Of a DNA stretch of 64,000 nucleotides, positions 54,314-64,000 are shown in pieces. Both the position numbers and the translations under genes were made by a program. A model generated the notes under the pieces. It was given only the letters and a program-made list of their open reading frames with translations, was not told the origin of the DNA and searched no databases. The stretch covers positions 512,661,565 through 512,725,564 of the forward strand of contig NC_053390.1 of the NCBI RefSeq assembly GCF_905171765.1. Direction: 5' to 3'. Every line of letters begins with the position of its first letter. Position 1 is the stretch's first letter. Origin of the DNA: Bufo bufo (Eukaryota > Chordata > Amphibia > Anura > Bufonidae).

Positions 54314-54314
<1 letters not shown>

Positions 54315-54537
54315 CACAGAAAATCCGCAGCACTCCTTGAAGTAAAAAAATGTGTGCAGTTTATTTATACATGTCGAAAAATGACAACGTTTCGGTTCTC
54401 TCACAGAACCTTTCTCAAGTCAGGTGACTTGAGAAAGGTTCAGTGAGAGAACCGAAACGTCGTCATTTTTCGACATGTGTGAATAAACTGCACACATTTT
54501 TTTACTTCAAGGAGTGCTGTGGATTTTCTGTGTTGTT
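54314..54537. repeat. Perfect-looking hairpin of a PLE-type 3' end
   Basis: Arms 54314-54420 and 54421-54537 are near-exact inverse copies of each other with no spacer. Each holds AGAACC-GAAACGT(C/T)GTC and GACATGT..GAATAAACTGC. The sequence type resembles PLE 3' regions, so this may be a minimal inverted-copy insertion. Confidence 0.8.
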
Positions 54538-54630
54538 TATCTGTCCTGCATCGAGGGACCACCGCGGGCACCACACAGCTACAGCTGCATATTAAGGAAT
54601 GCTGCCTGATCTTTTCTATGGATCTATATA
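54538..54630. other. Short flank between hairpin and Tc1-like element
   Basis: Probably more of the hairpin's source repeat; nothing else recognised. Confidence 0.35.
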
Positions 54631-56172
54631 CAGGGAGTGCAGAATTATTAGGCAAGTTGTATTTTTGAGGATTAATTTTATTATTGAACAACAACCATGT
54701 TCTCAATGAACCCAAAAAACTCATTAATATCAAAGCTGAATATTTTTGGAAGTAGTTTTTAGTTTGTTTTTAGTTTTAGCTATTTTAGGGGGATATTTGT
54801 GTGTGCAGGTGACTATTACTGTGCATAATTATTAGGCAACTTAACAAAAAACAAATATATACCCATTTCAATTATTTATTTTTACCAGTGAAACCAATAT
54901 AACATCTCAACATTCACAAATATACATTTCTGACATTCAAAAACAAAACAAAAACAAATCAGTGACCAATATAGCCACCTTTCTTTGCAAGGACACTCAA
55001 AAGCCTGCCATCCATGGATTCTGTCAGTGTTTTGATCTGTTCACCATCAACATTGCGTGCAGCAGCAACCACAGCCTCCCAGACACTGTTCAGAGAGGTG
55101 TACTGTTTTCCCTCCTTGTAACACTCACATTTGATGATGGACCACAGGTTCTCAATGGGGTTCAGATCAGGTGAACAAGGAGGCCATGTCATTAGACTTT
55201 CTTCTTTTATACCCTTTCTTGCCAGCCACGCTGTGGAGTACTTGGACGCGTGTGATGGAGCATTGTCCTGCATGAAAATCATGTTTTTCTTGAAGGATGC
55301 AGACTTCTTCCTGTACCACTGCTTGAAGAAGGTGTCTTCCAGAAACTGGCAGTAGGACTGGGAGTTGAGCTTGACTCCATCCTCAACCCGAAAAGGCCCC
55401 ACAAGCTCATCTTTGATGATACCAGCCCAAACCAGTACTCCACCTCCACCTTGCTGGCGTCTGAGTCGGACTGGAGCTCTCTGCCCTTTACCAATCCAGC
55501 CACGGGCCCATCCATCTGGCCCATCAAGACTCACTCTCATTTCAAAATCAGTCTTGAGATATTTCTTGGCCCAGTCTTGACGTTTCAGCTTGTGTGTCTT
55601 GTTCAGTGGTGGTCGTCTTTCAGCCTTTCTTACCTTGGCCATGTCTCTGAGTATTGCACACCTTGTGCTTTTGGGCACTCCAGTGATGTTGCAGCTCTGA
55701 AATATGGCCAAACTGGTGGCAAGTGGCATCTTGGCAGCTGCACGCTTGACTTTTCTCAGTTCATGGGCAGTTATTTTGCGCCTTGGTTTTTCCACACGCT
55801 TCTTGCGACCCTGTTGACTATTTTGAATGAAACGCTTGATTGTTCGATGATCACGCTTCAGAAGCTTTGCAATTTTAAGAGTGCTGCATCCCTCTGCAAG
55901 ATATCTCACTATTTTTGACTTTTCTGAGCCTGTCAAGTCCTTCTTTTGACCCATTTTGCCAAAGGAAAGGAAGTTGCCTAATAATTATGCACACCTAATA
56001 TAGGGTGTTGATGTCATTAGACCACACCCCTTCTCATTACAGAGATGCACATCACCTAATATGCTTAATTGGTAGTAGGCTTTCGAGCCTATACAGCTTG
56101 GAGTAAGACAACATGCATAAAGAGGATGATGTGGTCAAAATACTCATTTGCCTAATAATTCTGCACGCAGTG
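54631..56172 (-). mobile_element. Second Tc1-like family element
   Basis: Ends CAGGGAGTGCAGAATTATTA and (inward) CACTGCGTGCAGAATTATTA are inverted repeats, flanked by TA (54629-54630, 56173-56174). It is 1542 bp long and carries one long transposase frame on the minus strand. Its right side adjoins L1 ORF2 sequence. Confidence 0.93.
54959..55954 (-). CDS. Tc1-like transposase, 331 residues, probably inactive
   Basis: The frame is open from ATG 55954. The N-terminus holds a helix-turn-helix (GCSTLKIAKLLKRDHRTIKRF), a basic linker (GRKKRVEKPRRK) of GRPR-type position, and a second helix-turn-helix half (NITGVPKSTRCAILRDMAK). The catalytic domain has MIFMQDNAPSHASK (second Asp) and PPCSPDLNPIENLWSIIK (Glu). 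Before the second Asp the usual stretch with the first Asp (a WTDE-type motif) is missing: KKYLKTDF joins EMRVSLDGPDGW directly. The frame therefore looks intact although one catalytic residue has been lost through a short in-frame deletion. It ends KKGGYIGH. Confidence 0.9.
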   Translation of the reverse strand: MGQKKDLTGSEKSKIVRYLAEGCSTLKIAKLLKRDHRTIKRFIQNSQQGRKKRVEKPRRKITAHELRKVKRAAAKMPLATSLAIFQSCNITGVPKSTRCAILRDMAKVRKAERRPPLNKTHKLKRQDWAKKYLKTDFEMRVSLDGPDGWARGWIGKGQRAPVRLRRQQGGGGVLVWAGIIKDELVGPFRVEDGVKLNSQSYCQFLEDTFFKQWYRKKSASFKKNMIFMQDNAPSHASKYSTAWLARKGIKEESLMTWPPCSPDLNPIENLWSIIKCECYKEGKQYTSLNSVWEAVVAAARNVDGEQIKTLTESMDGRLLSVLAKKGGYIGH

Positions 56173-56179
56173 TATATAT

Positions 56180-56905
56180 ATATATATATGCGGAGAAGGG
56201 GGGTGGTATGTAAATGAACGTCAAAATGCATTTAACTCCTGCCAATTTGCCGTATAAAAACATATATATTCTTTTTTTGTCAATAGAGATAGATTCACAA
56301 TCAAAGTCAAAGTACAGTGATAGACCTGTGATGCTCATCTCCTACTTATGCGCCGTGAGGTTGCCTAAGGCTACATTCACACTAGCGTTAATATTTTCCT
56401 GTATTGAAATCCGTCATAGGGTCTCAATACCGGAAAAAAAACACTTCCGTATTGTCCCCATTTATTGTCAATGGGGACAAAACGTAACTGAACAGAACGG
56501 AATGCTCCAAAATAGATTCCATTCCATTCTCATACTGGAGAGCAAACCGCAGCATGCTGCGGTTTGCTTTCCGTCCTGGGATGCAGAGCAAGACGGATCT
56601 GTCATGACCCACAATGCAAGTCAATAGGGACGGATCAGTTTTCTCTGACACAATCTTACACAGAAAACCTCGGGTATGTTAAAGATAATACAACCGGATC
56701 CGTTCATAACGGATGCAGATGGTTGCATTATCAGTAACAGAAGCGTTTTTGCTGAACCCTGCCAGATCCAGCAAAAATGCTGATGTGAAAGTAGCCTAAG
56801 TGAGACAGGCAAACGATAGCTGGTAAGTGTATGTTAATTCAGTCGAAGACAGCACATCTCTCAACCCTATCCCCAAGACCCCGCACATTCCATACCATGA
56901 TTTTT
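56180..56905 (-). pseudogene. L1-like LINE ORF2 endonuclease fragment, split by a MITE
   Basis: At 56905-56815 (minus) WNVRGLGDRVERCAVFD is the start of an APE-type endonuclease of Tx1/L1 LINEs (the WNVRGL position holds the active-site Asn). At 56340-56188 the same strand shows DKKRIYMFLYGKLAGVKCILTFIYIPPPFS, a later endonuclease segment. A Harbinger MITE (56369-56796) lies between. The frame is broken by stops, and RT is absent because a Tc1-like element and other sequence follow. In the family this domain nicks target DNA. Confidence 0.75.
56369..56796. mobile_element. Harbinger-type MITE in L1 ORF2
   Basis: GGCTACATTCACACTAGCG and (inward) GGCTACTTTCACATCAGCA ends are flanked by TAA (56366-56368, 56797-56799). 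Interior has CCGTATTGT, CGGAATGG and GGATCCGTTCATAACGGATG palindromic words. No coding. Confidence 0.88.
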
Positions 56906-57162
56906 ATACACATTTTAACATGAAAAAATAAAGAAGAGGGAGAGGTCCCTCTCCACGCCAACAGGACGCTCCGTAAACCTCCCATCCCCAGCCCACCAAT
57001 TGATCTGCAGCTTCTAAGCGACAGATCTGTTACCTAGGACCACTCCTCCCACTCCATTCCTTCCCACTAGTAAACCAAATAACTATCCTTTCCTTTTACA
57101 ACAGGAGAAAAGTTCACTATGTATAAGACATAATAGTAAGATAACTCATATGTTTTTAGCAT

Positions 57163-57562
57163 CTAACCACTCCATAACTGCAACAGAAGAATAAAAAAAA
57201 TGCACAAGTCATTATACACAATTGACAGCTTGGCTGGATACACCATCGAGTACTTAATATTCTTATTTTTTCTTAGGTTAAAAAAACTAATCTTGTTGCC
57301 GTTGTACATTACATTCGAGCATTCTCTTGTCCTTCTAAGAAATATGTCCCTGTCTCCAGAGCACAACATCTTGACCAGCAATGCACGGGCTTGATTTTCT
57401 AGAATTGGTCTCTCTCCTGGAACACGATGTGCACGTTCAACAGCAAATAATGTAGAAAAATTCTCTTTTCCAAATTTCTCAAGAATCAGAGACTGAGTGA
57501 ATCCGAAAGCATTATTATCCTCCACACCCTCTGGCAACCCAAGACATTAGAATGTCTGGACC
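57163..57562 (-). pseudogene. L1-like ORF1 protein fragment
   Basis: LPEGVEDNNAFGF, then KFGKENFSTLFAVERAHRVPG, and GDRDIFLRRTRECSNVMYNGNKISFF follow the order of the L1 ORF1 RRM/C-terminal region (Transposase_22 family), an RNA-binding chaperone of the LINE. The start is cut by a Tc1-like element at 57563. A frame with NLDDRSRHSNV crosses the insertion, so upstream coding resumes at 59684-59700 and, past a small hAT, at 60479-60536. The C-terminal part decays into non-ORF1 sequence after about 57290. ORF2 starts 250 bp downstream, as expected. Confidence 0.75.
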
Positions 57563-57740
57563 TACAGTGGGGAAAATAAGTATTTGATACACTGGTTTTC
57601 CCACCTACAAAGAATGGAGAGGTCTGTAATTTTTATCGTAGGTACACTTCAACTGTGAGAGACAGAATCTAGAAAATCACATTGTATGATTTTGAATTAA
57701 TTAGCATTTTATTGCATGAAATAAGAGTTTGATACAATAG

Positions 57741-59200
57741 AAAACAGAACTTAATATTTGGTCCAGCAACCTTTGTTTGCAATTACAGAGGTCAGACGTT
57801 TCCTGTAGTTCTTGACCAAGTTTGCACACACTGCAGCAGGGATTTTGGACCACTCCTCCATACAGATCTTCTCCAGATCTTTCAGGTTTCTAGGCTGTCA
57901 CTGAGTTAGGGTCCATTCACACGTCCGTTTTTTCTTTCCTGATCTGTTCCGTTTTTTGCGGAACAGATCTGGACCAGATCTGGACCCATTCATTTTCAAT
58001 GGGTCCTGGAAAAATGTGTGCTGTCCGTTTCCGTTGTTCCGTTCCGCATGTCCGTTTAAATATAAAACATGTCCTATTCTTTTCCGCAAAATTCGGATCC
58101 TGGTACAATACAAAATCAATAGATCCGCAAAAAACGGAAGACATTCGGATGTCATTACGTATGTCATCCGTTTTATCCGGATTCCGTTCCTGGAAATTAC
58201 ATTTTAATTTTATTTTATTTTTATTTTTTTTTCAAAGAACTTTATTTGCTTATTGAAATTTATACATGTTTCCGTTTTTTGCGGATCCGCAAAAAACGGA
58301 TGACATACGGAAACATTTTCAGGAACAACGGATCCGCAAAAAACGGACCGAAAATCGGGATATAGAAAAATACTGACGTGTGAATGTAGCCTTACATTGA
58401 GTTTCAGCTCCCTCCAAAGATTTTCGATTAGGTTCAGTTCTGGAGACTGGCTAGGCTACTCTAGAACCTTGAAATGCTTCTTTCGGGTTATTGTCATGCT
58501 GGAAGACCAAGTTACGACCCATCTTCAATGCTCTTACTGAGGGAAGGAGGTTGTTGGCAAAAATCGCACGATACAGTACCCCATCCATCTTCCTTTCAAT
58601 ATGGTGCAGTCGTCCTGTCCCATTTGCAAAAAAGCACCCCCAAAGTATGATGTTTCGACCCCCATGCTTCACGGTTGGAATGGTGTTCTTGGGTTTGGAC
58701 TCATCCTTCTTTCTCCAAACACAGCAAGTGGAGTTGATATCAAAAAGTTCTATTTTGGTCTCATCTGACCACATGACCTTCTCCCATGCCTTCTCTGGAT
58801 CATCCATTGGCGAACTTCAAACGGACCTGGACATGTGCTGGCGTAAGCAGGGGGACCTTGTATGCCCTCCAGGATTTTAATCCATGACAGCGTAGTGTGT
58901 TACTAATGGTAATCTTTGAGAATGTGGTCCAAGCTCTCTTCAGGTCATCCCGTGTAGTTCTAGGTTGATTCCTGACCTTTCTCAGAATCATCCTTACCCC
59001 ACGATGTGAAATCTTGCATGGAGCCCCAGATCGAGGAAGATTGACAGTAAACTAGCGCCAACAGTTGCCTTCTCACCAAGCTGCTTGCCTATTGTCCTGT
59101 AGCCCATCCCAGCCTTGTGCAGGTCTATAAGTTTTTCCCTGGTGTTCTTAGACAGCTCTTTGGTCTTGGCCTTTTTGGAGAGGTTGGAGTGTGATTGATT
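57741..59200 (-). pseudogene. Tc1-like transposase, multiply broken
   Basis: Pieces on the minus strand: HTH part (about 59160-58990), [22 protein letters not shown] (58865-58800), then [20 protein letters not shown] with the first catalytic Asp (58800-58740) and [10 protein letters not shown] with the second (about 58510-58480). The Glu region (about 58450-58395) lies directly before the nested MITE, and the C-terminal part continues at 57905-57750. Frame changes and stops separate the pieces. It is an old copy of a common Tc1-like family. Confidence 0.8.
57909..58391. mobile_element. Harbinger-type MITE nested in the Tc1-like element
   Basis: GGGTCCATTCACACGTC and (inward) GGCTACATTCACACGTC ends are flanked by TTA (57906-57908, 58392-58394). 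The interior is rich in CCGTTTTTTGCGG and its complement, allowing strong folding. Removing it restores continuous Tc1-like sequence (CTGAGT / TTACATTGAG). Confidence 0.9.
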
Positions 59201-59708
59201 GTGTGGACAGATGTCTTTTATACAAGTTCAAACAGGTGCAATTAATACAGGTAATGAGTGCAGAGTAGGAGAGCTTCTTAAAAAAACTTTTTACAGGTCT
59301 GTGAGAGCCAGAATTCTTGCTGGTTGGTAGGCGTTCAAATAATTATTTCATGCAATAAAATGCAAATTAATCATACAATGCGATTTTCTGGATTTTTTTT
59401 AGCCAAAGTACATATATATGGGTCCGCGCTAGGTTTCCACAGGCAGGCGTTTCACTCACAGGAAGATTCCATGGAGATTCCACAATGTCACAGGCACATC
59501 TCCAATATCAATCCCGATACCGACCAGCAAAGTTTTTTTCTCCTTCAGGAGAAACAGAACATAGTGCAATACCCAGGGTGTTTAATATTCAGTAAGATTT
59601 ATTGTACTTACAAACATCGATAGGTAAAAAGCATGGAAAACTTGAAAAATTGTCAGTATATCAAATACTTAAATTCCCCACTGTATCGTCAAGGTTCAAG
59701 ACTATCAG

Positions 59709-60470
59709 TAGTATTGATCACGAATATTCAAATCGCGAATATTAATTGCGAATATCAGCACTTCGAGAATTCACGAATATTTAGAATATAGTGATATATA
59801 TTTGTAATTTTGAATATTCTGGATTATTTTTTTTCATCAGTAACCTCCCTTCTTGCTTGTAGGCCAATGAGAAGGTTGCAATGTCTTTGAGCTTAGCAAC
59901 ATCCCTAGCAACCAATAGGAAAGTTGTCTATCCCTTACTATATAAGAACCTCCCCAGCAGTCATTTTCTACAGTTTTTTTAAGTTCTTAGAGAGACAGCA
60001 GTGTCATTGCTGTGCTCTGTGCTTCCCACACTACAGTAGATAGATAGTTAGATAGCCTATATATATATATAATACAGATAGTTAGTGTAGGTTATATCCT
60101 GATATAGTGTAACTGTTGCAGTGCAGGGTGTTAGGTAGTGTGATAGGTTCTTTTGTCCATACATACATGCAGACCTGCTAAAATGTGAAGTTTCACATAT
60201 TGCGTCAAAATATTTGCATCGTTAGGCCGATTTAAAACCATTTTTAATGTTCTGCTGTACCAATCATGTTCTCCAGTCTCAGGAAACTTCTAGCAGCTTG
60301 GAAAATGTAGCAAAAGTGACCCACGCCTGTATTTCGCGCGCATTACGCGAATATTACATTGGCGATTTTTAACGATCAAGAAAATAATCTTGAATTTGCG
60401 AATATATGACGAATATTCACCCAAATATTCGTGAAATATCGCAAATTCGAATATAGCCCCTGCTACACTA
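59709..60470. mobile_element. Small hAT-type element rich in CGAATATT
   Basis: An 8-bp duplication ACTATCAG flanks it (59701-59708, 60471-60478). The ends TAGTATTGATCACG and (inward) TAGTGTAGCAGGGG are only loosely inverted. The interior is full of ATTCGCGAATATT-type palindromes. At 59935-60110 TATAAGAACCTCC and ACAGCAGTGTCATTGCTGTG look like a hAT promoter/leader. No transposase. Confidence 0.75.
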
Positions 60471-60538
60471 ACTATCAGTTGTAACATACTATAGCTTTTT
60501 GGTCCTCAGGTAAACTATGTCCATTTTAAGGACTTTTA

Positions 60539-60913
60539 GGCAACTTTCACACTTGCGGCAGGACGGATCCGACAGGCTGTTCACCCTGTCAGATCCGTCC
60601 TGCCGATATTTTGCCGTGCCGCCGGACTGCCGCTCCGCCGCTCCGTCCCCATTGACTATAAAGGGGATGGGGGCGGAGCTCCGGCGCAGCACGGCAGTGC
60701 ACGGCGAAAGCTCGCAGGACTAAAAGTCCTGCATGTCCGACTTTTTAGTCCGGTGGCCTCTCACCACGAACTGCCGTACTGCGCCGGAGCTCCTCCCCGT
60801 CCCCATTATAGGGACAGAGCCGTGGTCCGGCGGCATGGCGAAATAGCAGAAGGACGGATCCGACAGGGTGTACAGCCTGTCGGATCAGTCCTGCCACAAG
60901 TGTGAAAGTAGCC
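60539..60913. mobile_element. Harbinger-type palindromic MITE
   Basis: GGCAACTTTCACACTTGCGG and (inward) GGCTACTTTCACACTTGTGG ends are flanked by TTA (60536-60538, 60914-60916). The whole element folds back: GGACGGATCCGACAGG near both ends, and GACTAAAAGTC in the centre (60718-60730). Confidence 0.9.
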
Positions 60914-60928
60914 TTATCTCCTTCTTAA

Positions 60929-61500
60929 AGGGGTTCTCCAGGAATTCAAAAAATGTAAATACTTAAATGTTATTTTATAAAAAATATATTCCCAAATACC
61001 TTTCATTGTTTATAATGGCTCGTTTTCTCTAGGGAGAAATCATTAGGAGAAATAAAATGGCTGCCGTCCTATCAGTACACACAAAATCTGTCCTAATCAC
61101 ACAGGAGGACAAGTTACTTCACCACAATGAGCCATAGAGCTGCCTCCTCCTACTCTCTACTCTGCTTGTCAGGAATCATGATCCTGAATACAGGTGAATC
61201 TCTGTGGGAATGGAGATGATGAGGAGACATGAGAGGAGGGTGAGGCGTGGCTGATGAGCAGCAGCACTTGTTTACAGTCTCTATTACCACAGCAACACAT
61301 TACTACAGCCTGTCCTGTCCGTCCTCTCTATACTTCATGTCTTCTCATAAATTAAATTCCCCAGAGATTCAGCTAAAGTTCTTATCATCTGCATTCAGGA
61401 TCATAACACCACGTCAGCGTCATGTGGGCAAAACACAGCAAGGAGGCAACAGCCATTTTGCGCTTGTTGCACTTTTTCAAGCCATCAGTGACTGAATCAG
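60929..61500 (+). mobile_element. T2/Kolobok-type element, left end only
   Basis: TTAAAGGGGTTCTCCAGGAA at 60925 is the T2-type start. The following sequence (AAAATGGCTGCCGTCC, CAGGAATCATGATCCTG) is non-coding. No right end was found, so the copy is truncated and its right limit is approximate. Confidence 0.55.
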
Positions 61501-61657
61501 CGTGGTTCATAAATACACATCTCACACCTTCCTCACTGATTAAATGAATGACACATGTACGAAGACCAATCAGAAGACAAGGCAAACAAAAATAAACACA
61601 CACATAAACTACTACTACTATAAAAATACTGCTACTGTAGGTCGTTTTTTTATCATT
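61501..61657. other. Unassigned stretch
   Basis: No gene or recognised repeat. Confidence 0.35.
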
Positions 61658-62038
61658 TAACCCCAGAGCAACTGACACAAACCCTCAGCTAGGGAGCAGG
61701 CGAAAAGACAACCGGTTCCTTGCACAAGATGAAGGAACCAGCGTCTACCTAAGACCTAGCCAGTACAAACAACAGAAGGGAAGGAAGGAGGACTTAACTG
61801 AAGACGAACTGGGAGCAGGAGATCCAACAAACACCAGTAGAGAACTCCAGGAGAAACTATAAACCGCAAGGGCTATAACAAGAGGCAGGTATAAATAGCA
61901 TCACTAATTAACTAATGAGCAGAACCTGTGAGGGGTTGGGATCCAGCCCAAAGCCACAGCAAAGCAATCTGTCAGATAGATTCACGTGCAGCAAGTCTGA
62001 CAGATCTTCTCAGATCACTCACAGGGCAGGGCGTGACA
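61658..62038. repeat. LTR-like fragment ending GGGCGTGACA
   Basis: The end CAGGGCAGGGCGTGACA is of the same TGTCAC...GTGACA type as the other LTRs here. GGCAGGTATAAATAGCATC (61885-61903) may be a TATA-type site. The other end and target duplication were not found. Confidence 0.45.
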
Positions 62039-62049
62039 CTCATACATGC

Positions 62050-62960
62050 CCACCTTGGGTAGTTAAAGGTAGTCTGCAAGTGATGAAAGAGATACAAAGG
62101 GCAAGACGTGTGTTTCTATGGTACCTTAACCACCTTGTCTCACGTTGTTCTGGGCAAAAATCATACATCCTTGAGTATATCTGGCTGCTACAGTGCTGAA
62201 CCCTGGGGCGTATTATGCGCTATATACTAAATTACACACAGCAGCTTCTGACTAGTGCGTCACTCCATGGGTTGCCTGTGCCATCGTGGATTAGTGAGAC
62301 CTGGGAAGGCAGAGTTTCCCTTGGAACTGTCTTAGGCCTTCCTCATTTGTAGTCCCCCCTTCTCCAATCACCGGTCCCTTTCCTCTTTCCCCATCTGGTT
62401 CTGTAAGGTCTTGAGAACTGCCATTAAGACAGGAGGAGTTGTTTCAGGGACCTGAGCTGTGGCCACTTAAGGCAGGGGTCTGCCTAGGCAATTTATCAGC
62501 CATTTTTGCCGCCTGATCTGCCTTGGCTTTTCCCTTTGCCTCCTCTGAGTTTGTTTTACAGTAACCTTTGTTTTTATCACCGCCACTCAAGTTGGTGACA
62601 TGAGGGCTTCTATAAGAGACCTCACTGCTTCCTCATTTTGATTGGTTTACCTGAAGCGGTCAGGAAGTCTCAGGCTTTCCAAATGGGCCCATAGTCATGG
62701 ACTGTACCTGGAATCAGCGTAAATGTTGGCTGCTTTTCTATCTGCATATCTGCAAGCCATCTCCAGAGCCATTAGTTCTGCTTCTTGGGCAGACATGTGT
62801 CGTGGTAAGGACTCTGCTTTTTAGTGTCATGTTTAATCACCACTGCACAACCTGTGTAGTAACTGCCATCCTGGCCATACCTCGATCCATCCACAAAGAG
62901 CACATAAAAATGCCCTAACTCTTCCCTCCTCCCTTGCTCCAGAGGCAACAGGGTGGCTGG
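62050..62960 (-). pseudogene. Endogenous retrovirus pol fragment (RNase H and downstream)
   Basis: On the minus strand near 62915-62860 a VDGSRY segment carries the first RNase H catalytic Asp, followed at about 62810-62740 by a conserved AEL..LE segment with the Glu and at about 62720-62690 by an aspartate in a Y.DS-like position. Downstream to about 62050 the codon pattern fits the region leading to integrase. Several stops and frame changes interrupt it. This is an old, non-functional copy, with RNase H degrading the RNA strand in reverse transcription being the family role. Confidence 0.6.
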
Positions 62961-63775
62961 ATCCCAAATATTACATCTTTGAACATTTCAGGCATCATAT
63001 GAATACCCTTTGTCAACGAAAACACATTACATTAATCAAATAAAGTGGATGATCATACATCAACACAATAATATCCCTTATAGGCACAATATTTGGATGA
63101 ATAGATTGATGGAAAAAGTTACAATAGCTGGAATTCTGTGATAGAGAAACAAGTCTATAAAGATAATATTATCTAGACTGGTCCCATATATTAGTAATTA
63201 GGACAAATAATCAACACAATGAATCCATGATAGTACTTAAAACACTTGATCTATAAGCTTCAAATAAGTTTGTGATACGTCATGATTGTATGTAACAGTG
63301 TCAATTGTGAGAAGCCAAGAAAGGTAATACAATCTAGAATGAAAGTCCATGACATGATCCTATGTGGTAGTAGTAGGTTAAGAAATCGACACAATAAAAA
63401 TATGGTCAGGATCAGTTATTACCTGTTAATTTAGTAACTTTTTGGTGTACTAAAACACATATATACTATTGAGAAACACACATTTGTGTACTAGTCATTG
63501 TCTCTCTCTTGCCTTTTTGAGAAATTTGGACTGAATTCTGAGCTGAGCTGGATGGGCAGATGTCTTTTCTCAGCCCTATAAAACTATGTGAGAACCAATT
63601 CGCTCATCCTTGTAAGGATGAATATGAACATTAAAATCGGCAAACAGAGATATACTGAGGTTCAGTCAAAACGGGACTGTGGTCTTCTTCCGGCACATAA
63701 GGATTCAGCAGAGTTAAACCACACACTTCGTAAGTTATCACATCTAACTCTGCTGGCAATAAAAAGGTTCTTCAT
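62961..63775. other. Sequence separating two retroviral pol pieces
   Basis: AT-rich, no gene recognised. It lies where pol should continue, so it is probably a later insertion or rearrangement, but no termini or duplication were identified. Confidence 0.4.
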
Positions 63776-64000
63776 GAGGATAAACGTAATATCACTGTCA
63801 CTTTGTGGTTCAGGACTATCTCAGAGCCTTTATCAAGCATGGCTTGTACAACTGCTACAGCTCTGATGCAGAAAGGGGCACCTCTGGCCACGGGGTCAAG
63901 TCTGGGTGAATAATATGCCACAGGGCATTGTTGCTGCTGGCCATGCAGTTGGGTGAGGACAGCTGAGGCATGACCATTCACTTCTGTACAATACAATCTA
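63776..64000 (-). pseudogene. Endogenous retrovirus pol fragment (RT connection region), cut by window edge
   Basis: A 74-codon minus-strand frame shows the connection region between RT and RNase H of gamma/epsilon-type retroviruses: a GHASAVLTQ segment, PVAYYSPRLDPVARGAP, and an alanine-rich helix to HKVTV. It then loses similarity. It lies upstream of, and on the same strand as, the RNase H piece, so both probably come from one provirus that continues beyond the window. It is incomplete and not functional. Confidence 0.75.

Larger units (their letters stand above)
57565..59683 (-). mobile_element. Third Tc1-like family element, decayed, with nested MITE
   Basis: Ends CAGTGGGGAAAATAAGTATT and (inward) CAGTGGGGAATTTAAGTATT are flanked by TA (57563-57564, 59684-59685). 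A Harbinger-type MITE (57909-58391) is nested in it. About 59402-59640 looks unlike the usual terminal part and may be another insertion or replacement. It entered an L1 ORF1. Confidence 0.88.

Overview
The window is non-coding-gene DNA from a repeat-dense vertebrate genome, most likely an anuran amphibian. The basis is the mixture of families: Kolobok/T2-type elements starting TTAAAGG at TTAA sites, piggyBac, PIF/Harbinger, several Tc1-like families, hAT elements with internal satellites, Tx1/L1-like LINE pieces, Penelope-like (PLE) pieces with GIY-YIG ends, and a chromodomain Ty3/Gypsy element. The species cannot be named from the sequence. No host protein gene, tRNA gene or rRNA was recognised; almost every readable protein belongs to a transposable element. 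There is one 500-base assembly gap (53451-53950).

Layout. 1-189: end of a Harbinger-type MITE. 193-11993: a complete PIF/Harbinger element (TAA duplications) with a split MADF gene (+) and a split HARBI1-like transposase (-); a 5.3-kb chromodomain LTR retrotransposon (3412-8730, CCCGG duplications) sits inside the last MADF exon. 12382-12807: foldback repeat. 12935-19473: a 6.5-kb piggyBac element with an apparently intact 650-residue transposase, abutted at a shared TTAA by a T2-type MITE (19478-19878). 20459-22315 and 22324-31184: two hAT elements in opposite orientation separated by one 8-bp target copy; the second holds a nested hAT (22524-24716) with a G-rich minisatellite, about 4 kb of 73-bp satellite, and a Tc1-like element with an open reading frame (29791-30837). 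32385-35017: PLE in inverted-arm form with 15-bp duplications. 35069-36361: LINE 3' end holding a TA-flanked MITE; its right target duplication is split by a solo LTR (36374-37371). 37525-38810 and 38986-50725: two more hAT copies with BED-finger transposase remnants; the larger carries a 103-bp satellite of about 26 units, a piggyBac-type insertion (46046-48502) and a second Tc1 copy (48972-50021). 50740-52230: 5'-truncated PLE. 53951-56172: third Tc1 copy, TA repeat, hairpin, and another Tc1-like element. 56180-60536: an L1-like LINE (-) cut by a Harbinger MITE, a Tc1-like element (itself holding a MITE) and a small hAT. 60539-64000: Harbinger MITE, T2 end, LTR fragment, endogenous-retrovirus pol pieces (-).

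The elements do not form a pathway; they form a readable order of insertions, because most have intact target duplications. The most unusual pattern is that the hAT copies carry internal tandem arrays (73-bp in two copies, 92-bp, 103-bp and 90-bp in the others) at equivalent positions around a decayed transposase gene. The best candidate for a functional gene is the piggyBac transposase. All boundaries, identities and repeat counts were read by eye.
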